Numbered from the stretch's first letter, positions 1 to 5,912 are shown. The stretch is 7,535 nt of DNA from Treponema sp. (GCA_017849315.1 JAFIHQ010000100.1:1-7535), one strand, 5' to 3'. Made by a program: numbers and translations. The notes: generated from the sequence alone by a model not told the origin.

Positions 1-100
1 AAATACTTTTCAGGTCAGTAATTGTACCTTTTTCTTTGTCCTTTTTGACAAAACTGCCAAAAGCCGTGTTGTAACCGCCTATTATACTGACTTTGGACAT
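1..100 (-). CDS. Thiolase-family protein, SCP-x-like, N-terminal fragment
   Basis: An ATG at 100-98 opens a frame that stays open to the left edge, 33 codons. It is preceded by AAGGAGG at 111-105, 4 nt upstream of the start. The peptide begins MSKVSIIGGYNTAFGSF and continues with a lysine-rich stretch and TDLKSI. A short beta strand followed by an aromatic-Gly (FG) motif and then a polar segment leading into a helix is the usual N-terminus of SCP-x/acetyl-CoA acetyltransferase-type thiolases, whose family start is V-x-I-I-G-x-x-x-T-x-F-G. Such enzymes cleave or condense beta-ketoacyl-CoA. The catalytic Cys and His lie outside the window, so activity cannot be judged. It sits 83 bp downstream of the hydrolase on the same strand and is probably co-transcribed. 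The start is well supported; the family call rests on about 30 residues and is moderate. Confidence 0.62.
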   Translation of the reverse strand, partial: MSKVSIIGGYNTAFGSFVKKDKEKGTITDLKSI

Positions 101-183
101 AGAGCCTCCTTGGCATTAAGCCCGCGTCGAACCAAAAACCGCCGCAGGGTAATAAATTTAAAACTTCAAAACCTTTTGGACTT
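101..183 (-). other. Spacer between hydrolase and thiolase genes
   Basis: This 83-bp gap holds the thiolase ribosome binding site (AAGGAGG, 111-105) and an AT-rich half next to the hydrolase stop (about 150-180). A weak dyad, CCCGCG at 121-126 with CGCAGGG at 143-149, has one bulged base and a 16-nt loop. No U-run follows it on the minus strand, so I do not call a terminator. No convincing promoter is visible. The simplest reading is that the thiolase is transcribed with the genes upstream of it. Confidence 0.5.
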
Positions 184-960
184 TCAATGAGTCAGGCCTG
201 CCAAAAAATCCTTGAGTAGATTCTTGAAAAGCGGCGGGTTCTCCACGAGCACCGAATGCCCGACGCCTTCAATAATCTTTAGGGAACCAGCAGGATAGGC
301 AGCAGCCGTATCCTGTGCCATTTTTTCAGTGATTATGCCGTCCTTGCGACCCCAGATGACCAAAACAGGTTTTGCAAAAGCCGAAGTTTTGTCGCTGACA
401 TTGAAGCTACTTAACGCCGCTGCATTGCCGACCCAGGCCTTGGGCGCCATGAGTGCGGCGTCGTTCACTAAAAGCTCGAAGAACACTTCGTCTTCCAGGG
501 TTGGTACTGTCGCCTTTAACGCACCATAGAGCACGGCGCGGTTGCCCCGCATCATCTCGATGAGCGGATAGTGTTCCTTGGGCGTTACGAGCCCGTTTGG
601 CGCCGACGAGTCTATCAGCACCAAGGCACGCATCATTTCGGGGTAGCGGACCGCGAGCGACTGGGCAACCGCGCCGCCCAACGAATGTGCCACCACGATG
701 GGGTTTTCGAGCTTGAGCGCCTCGGCAAAGCCCTTGACCACGTCCGCATAACGATGCAAGTCCACCTCGCCCGGAAGTTCGCTCGAGCGGCCAAAGTTGG
801 GCATGTCCAAAGCATAAGTCTTGTACCCCGGCAGATTCATTACGCGATAAAACCATGCGCTTGAGCCGGTGTTCCCATGGACATAGAGAACCGGAATTCC
901 TTCCCCTTCCGTAACGTAGAAAAGATTCATCCCTTGTACGGTTACAAATCCTTCCGTCAT
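184..960 (-). CDS. Alpha/beta-hydrolase fold protein (esterase, thioesterase or C-C hydrolase type)
   Basis: A complete 258-residue protein, the usual length for single-domain alpha/beta-hydrolases. The oxyanion-hole motif HGN is at residues 28-30. The nucleophile elbow is AHSLGG, with Ser93 and Ala in place of the usual first Gly. The acid is Asp207 in WGRKDG and the base is His235 in GVGHS, so the catalytic triad is intact and correctly ordered. A cap region lies between about residues 120 and 190. No signal peptide is visible, so it is cytoplasmic. The ATG at 960 has a strong AAGGAGGT at 976-969, 8 nt upstream. It lies 92 bp after livF on the same strand, so co-transcription is likely. The family includes meta-cleavage product hydrolases, esterases, thioesterases and lactonases, and the sequence does not separate these. 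Hydrolysis of an ester, thioester or beta-diketone in the pathway fed by the transporter is inference. Confidence 0.88.
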   Translation of the reverse strand: MTEGFVTVQGMNLFYVTEGEGIPVLYVHGNTGSSAWFYRVMNLPGYKTYALDMPNFGRSSELPGEVDLHRYADVVKGFAEALKLENPIVVAHSLGGAVAQSLAVRYPEMMRALVLIDSSAPNGLVTPKEHYPLIEMMRGNRAVLYGALKATVPTLEDEVFFELLVNDAALMAPKAWVGNAAALSSFNVSDKTSAFAKPVLVIWGRKDGIITEKMAQDTAAAYPAGSLKIIEGVGHSVLVENPPLFKNLLKDFLAGLTH

Positions 961-973
961 GGCTTAATACCTC

Positions 974-1021
974 CTTGAAACGTCACTTGAACCATCACTT
1001 GAATAGCCAGTCGAATCGTCG
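974..1021 (-). repeat. Four-unit 12-bp tandem repeat upstream of the hydrolase gene
   Basis: Reading the plus strand, the units are CTTGAAACGTCA (974-985), CTTGAACCATCA (986-997), CTTGAATAGCCA (998-1009) and a decayed GTCGAATCGTCG (1010-1021). The first three share CTTGAA exactly in register, and CGAA/TGAA persists in the fourth. On the transcribed minus strand the array reads as repeated TTCAAG, and the last copy runs directly into the hydrolase Shine-Dalgarno, sharing its first three bases (976-974). The array occupies half of the 92-bp livF-hydrolase spacer. Its period equals four codons, but no frame through it joins either flanking gene. It may be an operator or leader element, or simple slippage; nothing in the sequence decides. 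Confidence 0.7.
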
Positions 1022-1052
1022 CAGGCAGGAATGCGCGCTCAAACCCAAGACT

Positions 1053-1754
1053 CTAAAGCCCCAAGTAAGACTTGAGCACGTAAGGATTTGTCTTGAGCCC
1101 CTCGGCGCTGTCTTCCAAAACGATCTTGCCGTTTTCCAACACATAACCGCGGTCGATCGCCCTCAAGCTTTCCCGTACGTTCTGCTCGGTGACCAGCACC
1201 GACACGTTTTTCTTAAGCTCTTTGAGCACTTCGAAAACCTCGGCGACAATGGACGGCTGCAAACCGAGCGACGGCTCGTCCAGGATGAGCAACTTGGGCT
1301 GCGACATCAGCGCCCTCGCGATGGCCAGCATTCGCTGCTGCCCGCCCGACATCGTCCCCGCCAGCTGCCTGCGCCTCTCCTTTAAGATCGGGAAAAGCTC
1401 GAACACCTTCTCCATCTGCTCGGGCGCTTTATCCTTCGCGTGCGGAATATAGGCCGCTCCCAGCGTCAAATTGTCTTCCACACTCATCCACGGGAAAAGT
1501 TCGCGCTCCTGCGGCACAAGCGCAATGCCGAGCCTCGCCATATGGAAGGTCTCCTTGCCGATGAGCTTCTCCCCCTCGAACTCGATGTTTCCCTTCCATG
1601 GCTTTATCATACCCATGACGGCGCTTATAAGCGTAGTCTTCCCCGCTCCGTTGGGCCCAAAAAGCCCCACCGATTCGGCGCCGATTTCCAACGACACAGT
1701 ATCCAGCACCTGCATGCGCCCGTAGCCGCACACCAGATTCTCAATTCTCAGCAT
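1053..1754 (-). CDS. livF: Branched-chain amino acid-type ABC transporter ATP-binding protein LivF
   Basis: ATPase subunit of a HAAT (Liv) importer, driving uptake with LivG at the cytoplasmic face. From the ATG at 1754 it is 233 residues, the standard LivF length. Motifs are Walker A GPNGAGKT at 33-40, Q-loop Gln82 (VPQ), canonical signature SGGQQ at 136-140, Walker B with Asp159-Glu160 in LLILDEPSLGLQP, and TEQN at 189-192, where LivF proteins characteristically carry Gln instead of the H-loop His. A start nine codons upstream (1781) is possible. I prefer 1754 because GGGAGGAG (1768-1761) sits 6 nt before it and the protein then begins MLRIENL, as family members do. The gene start overlaps the end of livG by 14 nt, indicating translational coupling. 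The substrate cannot be inferred from this subunit. Confidence 0.95.
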   Translation of the reverse strand: MLRIENLVCGYGRMQVLDTVSLEIGAESVGLFGPNGAGKTTLISAVMGMIKPWKGNIEFEGEKLIGKETFHMARLGIALVPQERELFPWMSVEDNLTLGAAYIPHAKDKAPEQMEKVFELFPILKERRRQLAGTMSGGQQRMLAIARALMSQPKLLILDEPSLGLQPSIVAEVFEVLKELKKNVSVLVTEQNVRESLRAIDRGYVLENGKIVLEDSAEGLKTNPYVLKSYLGL

Positions 1755-2472
1755 CGGTCGCTCCTCCCAGGTAGGCTTCAATCACTCGCTTATTCTTCGA
1801 GACGATTTCGTAGGGGCCTTCGGCGATGATCTCGCCTGCCTCAAGCACAATCACTCTGTCGGTGAGCTCTCGAATGACCCCCATCACGTGCTCCACAACA
1901 CCGACCGCCAAGTTTCGCTCTCGGGCGAGCCGCTTTACAAGTGCAATCATCTCTTTAGTCTCGTCTGTATTGAGCCCTGCCATGATTTCATCCAGGAAAA
2001 GTACCTTGGGTGTATTGGCGAGCGCATGGGCAATTTCCATTTTCTTCACTTCCAACATCGTGAGTTGGCTTACCTCGCGCTCAAGCCTCTCCAAACCCAT
2101 CTCTGTGCACAGCTCGGTAGCAGCAAGTCGCGCTTCCTTCATCGACTTGTTCCCTGCAAAAAGAAAGCCCACCATGACGTTTTCCAAGAGGTTGAGGTCT
2201 TCCATTGGATGAATAAGCTGGTAGGTGCGTGCAATGCCGATTTTCGCCCTTTCGTGCGCAGGCATCAGGCTTATGTCCTTGCCCTCGAACTCGATAGTGC
2301 CAGAAGTCGGCGCATAAATACCCGAAATGAGATTGATGAATGTCGTTTTCCCCGCGCCGTTTGGCCCGATGATGCCGAGTATTTCCCCTGAAACGATCGA
2401 GAAGCTCACATCGTGGACAGCGACGAGGCCGCCGAACTGCTTCGTCAGTTTTTTCGTCGTCAGTTTAGCCAC
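1741..2472 (-). CDS. livG: Branched-chain amino acid-type ABC transporter ATP-binding protein LivG, non-canonical signature
   Basis: Second ATPase of the Liv importer, 243 residues. Walker A GPNGAGKT is at 36-43, Q-loop Gln85, Walker B Asp161-Glu162 in VLFLDEIMAGLN, and H-loop His195 in VEHVM. The C-terminal tail IEAYLGG is typical of LivG. Two deviations stand out. The ABC signature, normally L-[SA]-[GY]-G-Q, reads LTMLEVKK at 137-144, and the residue after the catalytic Glu is Ile instead of Pro. Comparable LivG-like proteins with LDEVMAGL and altered signatures exist as a subfamily, so this is probably an evolved form, not decay. The start codon is GTG at 2472-2470, supported by AAGGGGG (2485-2479) 6 nt upstream. 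It overlaps livM by 8 nt and livF by 14 nt, as expected of a tightly coupled operon. Confidence 0.94.
   Translation of the reverse strand: MAKLTTKKLTKQFGGLVAVHDVSFSIVSGEILGIIGPNGAGKTTFINLISGIYAPTSGTIEFEGKDISLMPAHERAKIGIARTYQLIHPMEDLNLLENVMVGFLFAGNKSMKEARLAATELCTEMGLERLEREVSQLTMLEVKKMEIAHALANTPKVLFLDEIMAGLNTDETKEMIALVKRLARERNLAVGVVEHVMGVIRELTDRVIVLEAGEIIAEGPYEIVSKNKRVIEAYLGGATDAEN
1761..1768 (-). promoter_or_regulatory. Ribosome binding site of livF
   Basis: GGGAGGAG on the minus strand, inside the 3' end of livG, lies 6 nt before the ATG at 1754. It decides the start in favour of 1754 over the upstream ATG at 1781 in the same frame. Confidence 0.75.
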
Positions 2473-3391
2473 GATTTGCCCCCTTCTTTCTGCGGAAGAA
2501 CCCCAACAGCCCTCTTGGCATGAATAGAATTACCAGAATGATGATGACACCGTATACAAGAAGGTGGCCGTATGGAATCTTCAACTTGAGGTACTCAGAG
2601 GCGACACCAAGCAAAACGGAACCGATCACCGGTCCCCATGTCGAATGCTCTCCGCCTAAGAGCACCATGGCAAGCGGCAGCAGCGTGTAGTTGGCATCGA
2701 AAGCGGAATCTGGCATTGCGTAGCCATAAGACACCACATCCACCGCTCCCACGAGCCCCTGCAAGAATGCCGTAATTGTAAAGACTATGAGCAGCGTCCT
2801 AAAGATGTTGACACCCGAAGTCTGCGCGCTCACTTCATTGTCGCGGATGGAAGTCAATGCAAAATGAAATTTCGAGTTCTCCAGCCACACCGAGACCAGG
2901 AGCACAACCAACAACACCCCAAGGTTCAACCAGTACAGCGCCTTGGACTGGCCGCCAAAGACAATCTGCTGCAATACGATGCCCTCGGGCCCACCCGAGA
3001 ACGAGGTCCAGTTCCTCAAAATGACCCTAAAGATTTCTGCCAAGGCCAGCGTCGTTATGGAAAAATAGGTTCCACGCAGCCGCAAGACCAGAAAACCGAG
3101 CGCATACGCAAAAACCGCAGCTATGACTGCACCCAGCAACATTGCAAGAGGGAAAGAAAATCCGGCTTTAACAGCAAGGAGCACCGTCGCATACGTGCCC
3201 AATCCAAAAAAGCCAGCTACACCAAAAGAGACTTGCCCGGACCTGAAGAGCATGTCCCAGGTGAGCGCGAGCGCCATATACTTAAAGACAGTCCGCGCCA
3301 CGGTCTGAGGATAGGGACCCAGGACGAGCGGAAACACCACCGCGGCCAGAACAAGAACGACTGGTAGTATAAAACTGCTTACTCTTTTCAT
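2465..3391 (-). CDS. livM: Branched-chain amino acid-type ABC transporter permease LivM
   Basis: Inner-membrane permease that pairs with LivH to form the translocation path. It has 308 residues and many hydrophobic segments, roughly 5-25, 35-50, 55-75, 80-105, 150-168, 205-225, 235-265 and 275-295. LivM hallmarks in order are GQVSFGVAGFFGLGTY near residues 52-67, LRLRGTYFSITTLA near 103-116, SGGPEG near 132-137, the cytoplasmic coupling loop IRDNEVSAQTSGVN near 182-195, and LLGGEHSTWGPVIG near 244-257. It ends in a basic tail, FFRRKKG. The ATG at 3391 overlaps the livH stop in an ATGA and has GAGG 5 nt upstream, inside livH. The 3' end overlaps the GTG of livG by 8 nt. Nothing is truncated or missing. 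Confidence 0.95.
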   Translation of the reverse strand: MKRVSSFILPVVLVLAAVVFPLVLGPYPQTVARTVFKYMALALTWDMLFRSGQVSFGVAGFFGLGTYATVLLAVKAGFSFPLAMLLGAVIAAVFAYALGFLVLRLRGTYFSITTLALAEIFRVILRNWTSFSGGPEGIVLQQIVFGGQSKALYWLNLGVLLVVLLVSVWLENSKFHFALTSIRDNEVSAQTSGVNIFRTLLIVFTITAFLQGLVGAVDVVSYGYAMPDSAFDANYTLLPLAMVLLGGEHSTWGPVIGSVLLGVASEYLKLKIPYGHLLVYGVIIILVILFMPRGLLGFFRRKKGANRG

Positions 3392-4311
3392 GATTGCCTC
3401 GTTCTACTGGCCCTGACGGCGATCGTGATGATGATGATCAGGAAGAAAACAATATCCGACCATCCCGACATACCTGGAATACCATTGATTATCGCTTCCG
3501 CTATACCGAGCGCCAAACTGCTGTAGAGCACACCTGAGATGCTCCCGACGCCCGCCATAGCTATCAGGCTAAATGATTTCATTGTAAAAGGACTTCCTAC
3601 CCCGGGGAAAATCGACTGACGGGTAAGGAAGAACGAACCAGCAATTCCCACCAGCACAACGGATGCCGTAAATACTAATGAATATGTTTTCTGTACATCG
3701 ATACCGACAATAGCCGCACCCCTAGGATTCTGCCCCACAGCGACGGCGGCTTTTCCCAGCTTCGTTCTAGACAAAAAGAGCCGAATGCCGATGGTCATCA
3801 GAATGGCAAGCGCGACGAACGTAAAATCCCAAATGCCAAAACTCGTTTGTCCAATAGTCAGGGACGACGAAACGTAGTCCAAATGCAGCTTTCTCGTCCT
3901 GCTCGTATAGATCAGTGTAATGATCTGGCTCAACGCAATGCCAATGCCGAACGTCAGAATCAGCTGGTTAAGCTCCGGACCTTTGAGTGCCTTGCGAATC
4001 GTGAGCTGGTACAGCAGATATCCGACAATCGCCATGGCTATCATTGCGGGGAATAAAGCCAAGAGCGGGTCGAGGCCGAGCGCCTGCGCAAGAGAGTACG
4101 TTATGTATGCCGCAACCATCAGAAGTTCGCCATGTGCAAGGTTAACAATGTGGAGAATGCCCTCGGCGAGCCCCATTGGAAGCGCGATAGCGGCATAAAG
4201 TCCCGCTCTTTGAACTCCGTAAATCAGGACAGTCGGTTTCCAGAGCAGGATGGCCACAAGCCCGACGGCACCTGCAATTATCCATGGAATGGCTTTTTTG
4301 GAACTTGCCAT
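3388..4311 (-). CDS. livH: Branched-chain amino acid-type ABC transporter permease LivH
   Basis: Inner-membrane permease partner of LivM. From the ATG at 4311 it has 307 residues, matching the family. The first hydrophobic helix follows a short basic cytoplasmic start (MASSKKAIPW). LivH hallmarks are GLAEGILHIVNLAHGELLMVAAY-type sequence in the first third, NQLILTFGIGIALSQ, the coupling-loop segment VGQNPRGAAIVGIDV, and a final FSLIAMAGVGSISG block. The frame is open to an upstream ATG at 4398, but those 29 extra residues are polar with scattered Arg and Cys, unlike the family. The site GAAGGTGAT sits just before 4311, so 4311 is chosen. The 280 bp upstream, separating it from the binding-protein gene, contains hairpins that may lower its expression relative to that gene. 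Its stop overlaps the livM start (ATGA). Confidence 0.94.
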   Translation of the reverse strand: MASSKKAIPWIIAGAVGLVAILLWKPTVLIYGVQRAGLYAAIALPMGLAEGILHIVNLAHGELLMVAAYITYSLAQALGLDPLLALFPAMIAMAIVGYLLYQLTIRKALKGPELNQLILTFGIGIALSQIITLIYTSRTRKLHLDYVSSSLTIGQTSFGIWDFTFVALAILMTIGIRLFLSRTKLGKAAVAVGQNPRGAAIVGIDVQKTYSLVFTASVVLVGIAGSFFLTRQSIFPGVGSPFTMKSFSLIAMAGVGSISGVLYSSLALGIAEAIINGIPGMSGWSDIVFFLIIIITIAVRASRTRQS

Positions 4312-4314
4312 CTC

Positions 4315-4322
4315 ATCACCTT
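4315..4322 (-). promoter_or_regulatory. Ribosome binding site of livH
   Basis: AAGGTGAT on the minus strand lies 3 nt before the ATG at 4311; its GGTGA core pairs with the 3' end of 16S rRNA at a workable distance. It favours 4311 over the in-frame ATG at 4398. Confidence 0.65.
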
Positions 4323-4337
4323 CAATAAATAAAGTAT

Positions 4338-4356
4338 GCCGAACGCCAGGTTCGGC
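4338..4356 (-). promoter_or_regulatory. Perfect 7-bp hairpin in the livH leader
   Basis: GCCGAAC (4338-4344) and GTTCGGC (4350-4356) form a perfect 7-bp stem with a 5-nt loop. On the transcript it ends about 26 nt before the livH ATG and is followed by the AU-rich stretch AUACUUUAUUUAUU, then the ribosome binding site. The following U-run is interrupted, so it is a poor terminator. A 5' stabilising stem after processing is a reasonable alternative. Confidence 0.5.
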
Positions 4357-4470
4357 CTTTTGCCTACAGGAAGTCCTTGTAAAGGAGCCTCGAATCACTC
4401 AATCCAGCAGAGCAAAACAACAAATAGACGCAAGAAATCGACACAACACTTCAACAAAAAATCGATGTTC

Positions 4471-4506
4471 ACAACAAAGCGGCAAGGCCGCATAGGTCTT
4501 GCCGCT
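4471..4506 (-). terminator. Terminator-like or attenuating stem-loop after the binding-protein gene
   Basis: AGCGGCAAG (4478-4486) and CTTGCCGCT (4498-4506) form a perfect 9-bp stem with an 11-nt loop. On the minus-strand transcript it is followed by UUGUUGU, a discontinuous U-rich tail, so termination would be partial at best. The loop contains a second GCGGC (minus strand, 4491-4487) that can pair with the same GCCGC arm (4483-4479) in a competing 5-bp hairpin with a 3-nt loop. It lies 86 nt after the binding-protein stop and 166 nt before livH. Confidence 0.5.
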
Positions 4507-4591
4507 CTGGGACGCCCCTACCCGCACACAGCACACCAAGTGTCAAACTATGTAGAACCTTGTGAGCGGGCAGCTAAAACCGTACCGGCTC

Positions 4592-5812
4592 TTACTTCCA
4601 CGCCGGGAAAGGATACACTGGCGCCTTGGTCTGGACATCAAACGGCCAAATGACTTCCTGGCGGCCATTCTGCCACTGCAGGATCTTCTGGTTGCGAATG
4701 CCCTGGTGCTTTATCACGTTGGACGGTGCAAAGGTGATGGTTTCGCCAAGCGCGGAAAGATACTTGGTGCCTTCCAGGGCCTTGATCACAACGGCGTTGT
4801 TCACGCTGCCATCAGCATTGAAAGCTGCATTGCCGGCGCGCTTCAGTGCATCGGCCAAGATATAAATGGCAGAATAAGAAAGTGGCGCAAAATACGTCGC
4901 AGGCTCAGCCTTATACTTCGCCATATAGCCATTGTAGAATTTCAGGCTGACAGGGTTGACGTCGTTGATGGAGGGAGCCCACATGCCATACAGCATGACG
5001 TTGTTGGCAAGCGGCGACTTTCCAAAATCGGCAGGCCATCCTGGAGGCGCTCCAACAAAGAGTGGCGGGCTGAACTTCATGGCTTTTGCGGCTTCCAACA
5101 TGGGCAGAGCATCGGCATCGTAACCAGCCCAAATGAAAATGTCGGGCTTATAGGCTTTTGCAGCTTCCAACATTGCAGAGTAATCGCCGCCACCCATGGC
5201 TGCGCTCTTAAATGAAGCACCAGAGAACTGGTAGTCAGAGCCGAACATCTTGAGCGACGAATCGTAGGAGGCCTTACCAAAAGCACCTTCTTCATAGGCA
5301 AGGAACATTCGGTCTATCTTTATAGCCGGGTATTTCTTGCGGATATCGCTCCAGCCCTGCAGATAGCTTGCACCCTGCTCATAGTCCCATGGATGCAGGT
5401 GGAAGTACCAATCGGCATCCGCACCAAGCGCCTGCTCTACGAGGTAACTCGCGGCACCTGTAGAAAGAACAATCTTCTGGTATTTCTTCATGGTCGGAAC
5501 CTGGCCAAGCGCAACGCCCGAAGCCATGCCACCGACAAGGAAGTCCACCTTGTCCACCGTGACCAATTTCTCGATCGCGGCCACGCCCTTGTCAGCCTTC
5601 AACTCATCGTCCACGACAATAAGCTGCAGCTTGCGGCCCAGTACGCCGCCTGCCTTGTTGATCTCGTCCACAGCGAGCTGCGCGGCCTTGGAGCCCTGTT
5701 CGCCAGTGACGTCAGCAAGTGGCCAGGTTCCGCCAATTTTGATGGTTCCCTGTCCAAAAGCTGTCGACACAAGGAAAACGCACAGCGCGGAAAGAATCAG
5801 AAACCTCTTCAT
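4592..5812 (-). CDS. Periplasmic substrate-binding protein of the Liv-type ABC transporter
   Basis: A 406-residue type-I periplasmic binding protein (Peripla_BP_6/LivK-like) that delivers ligand to LivHM. Residues 1-20 form a classical signal peptide: Lys-Arg start, hydrophobic core LILSALCVFLV, and a cleavage site after AFG-20. The only Cys in it is preceded by Leu, not a lipobox small residue, so the protein is probably soluble in a periplasm. The mature N-terminus TIKIGGTWPLADVTGEQG and then AVDEINKAGGVLGRKLQLIVVDD match the family's first lobe. VDFLVGGMASGVALG and a later DIFIWAGYDADALPML are typical binding-cleft segments. The ATG at 5812 has AAGGAGGT (5825-5818) 5 nt upstream. Ligands of this family include branched-chain amino acids, amides, urea, and aromatic or other carboxylates; the neighbours favour a carboxylate metabolised as CoA ester, which is inference. 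Confidence 0.93.
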   Translation of the reverse strand: MKRFLILSALCVFLVSTAFGQGTIKIGGTWPLADVTGEQGSKAAQLAVDEINKAGGVLGRKLQLIVVDDELKADKGVAAIEKLVTVDKVDFLVGGMASGVALGQVPTMKKYQKIVLSTGAASYLVEQALGADADWYFHLHPWDYEQGASYLQGWSDIRKKYPAIKIDRMFLAYEEGAFGKASYDSSLKMFGSDYQFSGASFKSAAMGGGDYSAMLEAAKAYKPDIFIWAGYDADALPMLEAAKAMKFSPPLFVGAPPGWPADFGKSPLANNVMLYGMWAPSINDVNPVSLKFYNGYMAKYKAEPATYFAPLSYSAIYILADALKRAGNAAFNADGSVNNAVVIKALEGTKYLSALGETITFAPSNVIKHQGIRNQKILQWQNGRQEVIWPFDVQTKAPVYPFPAWK

Positions 5813-5912
5813 CCCGTACCTCCTTGGATGCCCGACCCTGGCCGTTCATCCACGTTTTTCTTCTTATCCGGTGACCGAAGTCCCGGCAATGCCCATAAAC
5901 CTAAAAACACAG
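5813..5912 (-). other. Spacer between SDR and binding-protein genes
   Basis: This 100-bp gap contains the binding-protein ribosome binding site (5825-5818) and a UUCG-capped hairpin at 5868-5886. I see no convincing -35/-10 pair, although a separate promoter for the transporter here cannot be excluded. Confidence 0.5.
5868..5886 (-). promoter_or_regulatory. UUCG-tetraloop hairpin between SDR and binding-protein genes
   Basis: On the minus-strand RNA the sequence reads CCGG-GAC-UUCG-GUC-A-CCGG: a 4-bp and a 3-bp stem stacked across one bulged A, closed by the exceptionally stable C(UUCG)G tetraloop. The downstream stretch is AUAAGAAGAAAAACG, which has no U-run, so it is not an intrinsic terminator. 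The form suits protection of an mRNA 3' end or a processing site between the enzyme genes and the transporter genes. Function is inferred. Confidence 0.5.

Larger units (their letters stand above)
4312..4591 (-). other. Structured spacer between binding-protein gene and livH
   Basis: No gene is credible in this 280-bp stretch; short open frames show no family features. It holds several inverted repeats in transcription order. Just after the binding-protein stop is a small AGCCG-GUA-CGGUU hairpin followed by UU (about 4575-4590). A long-range stem pairs 4573-4566 with 4525-4518; its one non-Watson-Crick pair is a G-U wobble only on the minus strand. A perfect 9-bp stem lies at 4478-4506 and a perfect 7-bp stem at 4338-4356. 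An imperfect TACA...TGTA dyad is at 4365-4381. The arrangement suggests partial termination or mRNA processing between an abundant binding protein and scarcer membrane subunits, which is common in ABC operons but is inference here. Confidence 0.6.

Noticed and set aside
121..149. Possible terminator between hydrolase and thiolase genes
   Set aside because: The stem is bulged with a 16-nt loop and no U-run follows it on the transcribed strand.
150..175. Promoter in the AT-rich part of the hydrolase-thiolase spacer
   Set aside because: TTGAAG-like -35 candidates have no acceptable -10 at 16-18 bp spacing on the minus strand.
407..856. Minus-strand open frame of 149 codons inside the hydrolase gene in another frame
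   Set aside because: It overlaps an alpha/beta-hydrolase with an intact triad; the alternative product is a low-complexity Arg/Gly-rich shadow.
2864..3367. Plus-strand open frame of 167 codons opposite livM
   Set aside because: Highly charged, featureless sequence antisense to a clear permease gene.
4312..4398. 29-residue N-terminal extension of LivH from the ATG at 4398
   Set aside because: The extension is polar and unlike the family; a ribosome binding site is placed before 4311 and the hairpin at 4338-4356 would fall inside coding sequence.
4456..4461. T6 tract on the minus strand as a terminator tail
   Set aside because: It lies about 16 nt beyond the 9-bp stem, too far to serve as its U-tract, and no stem directly abuts it.
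4562..5215. Plus-strand open frame of 217 codons opposite the binding-protein gene
   Set aside because: It is antisense to a well-matched type-I binding protein; its composition is rich in Arg, His and Cys with no recognisable domain and it has no supporting ribosome binding site.
5801..5812. Lipoprotein signal in the binding protein (Cys11)
   Set aside because: The Cys is preceded by Leu rather than Gly/Ala/Ser and sits too early in the hydrophobic core; type-I cleavage after AFG fits better.
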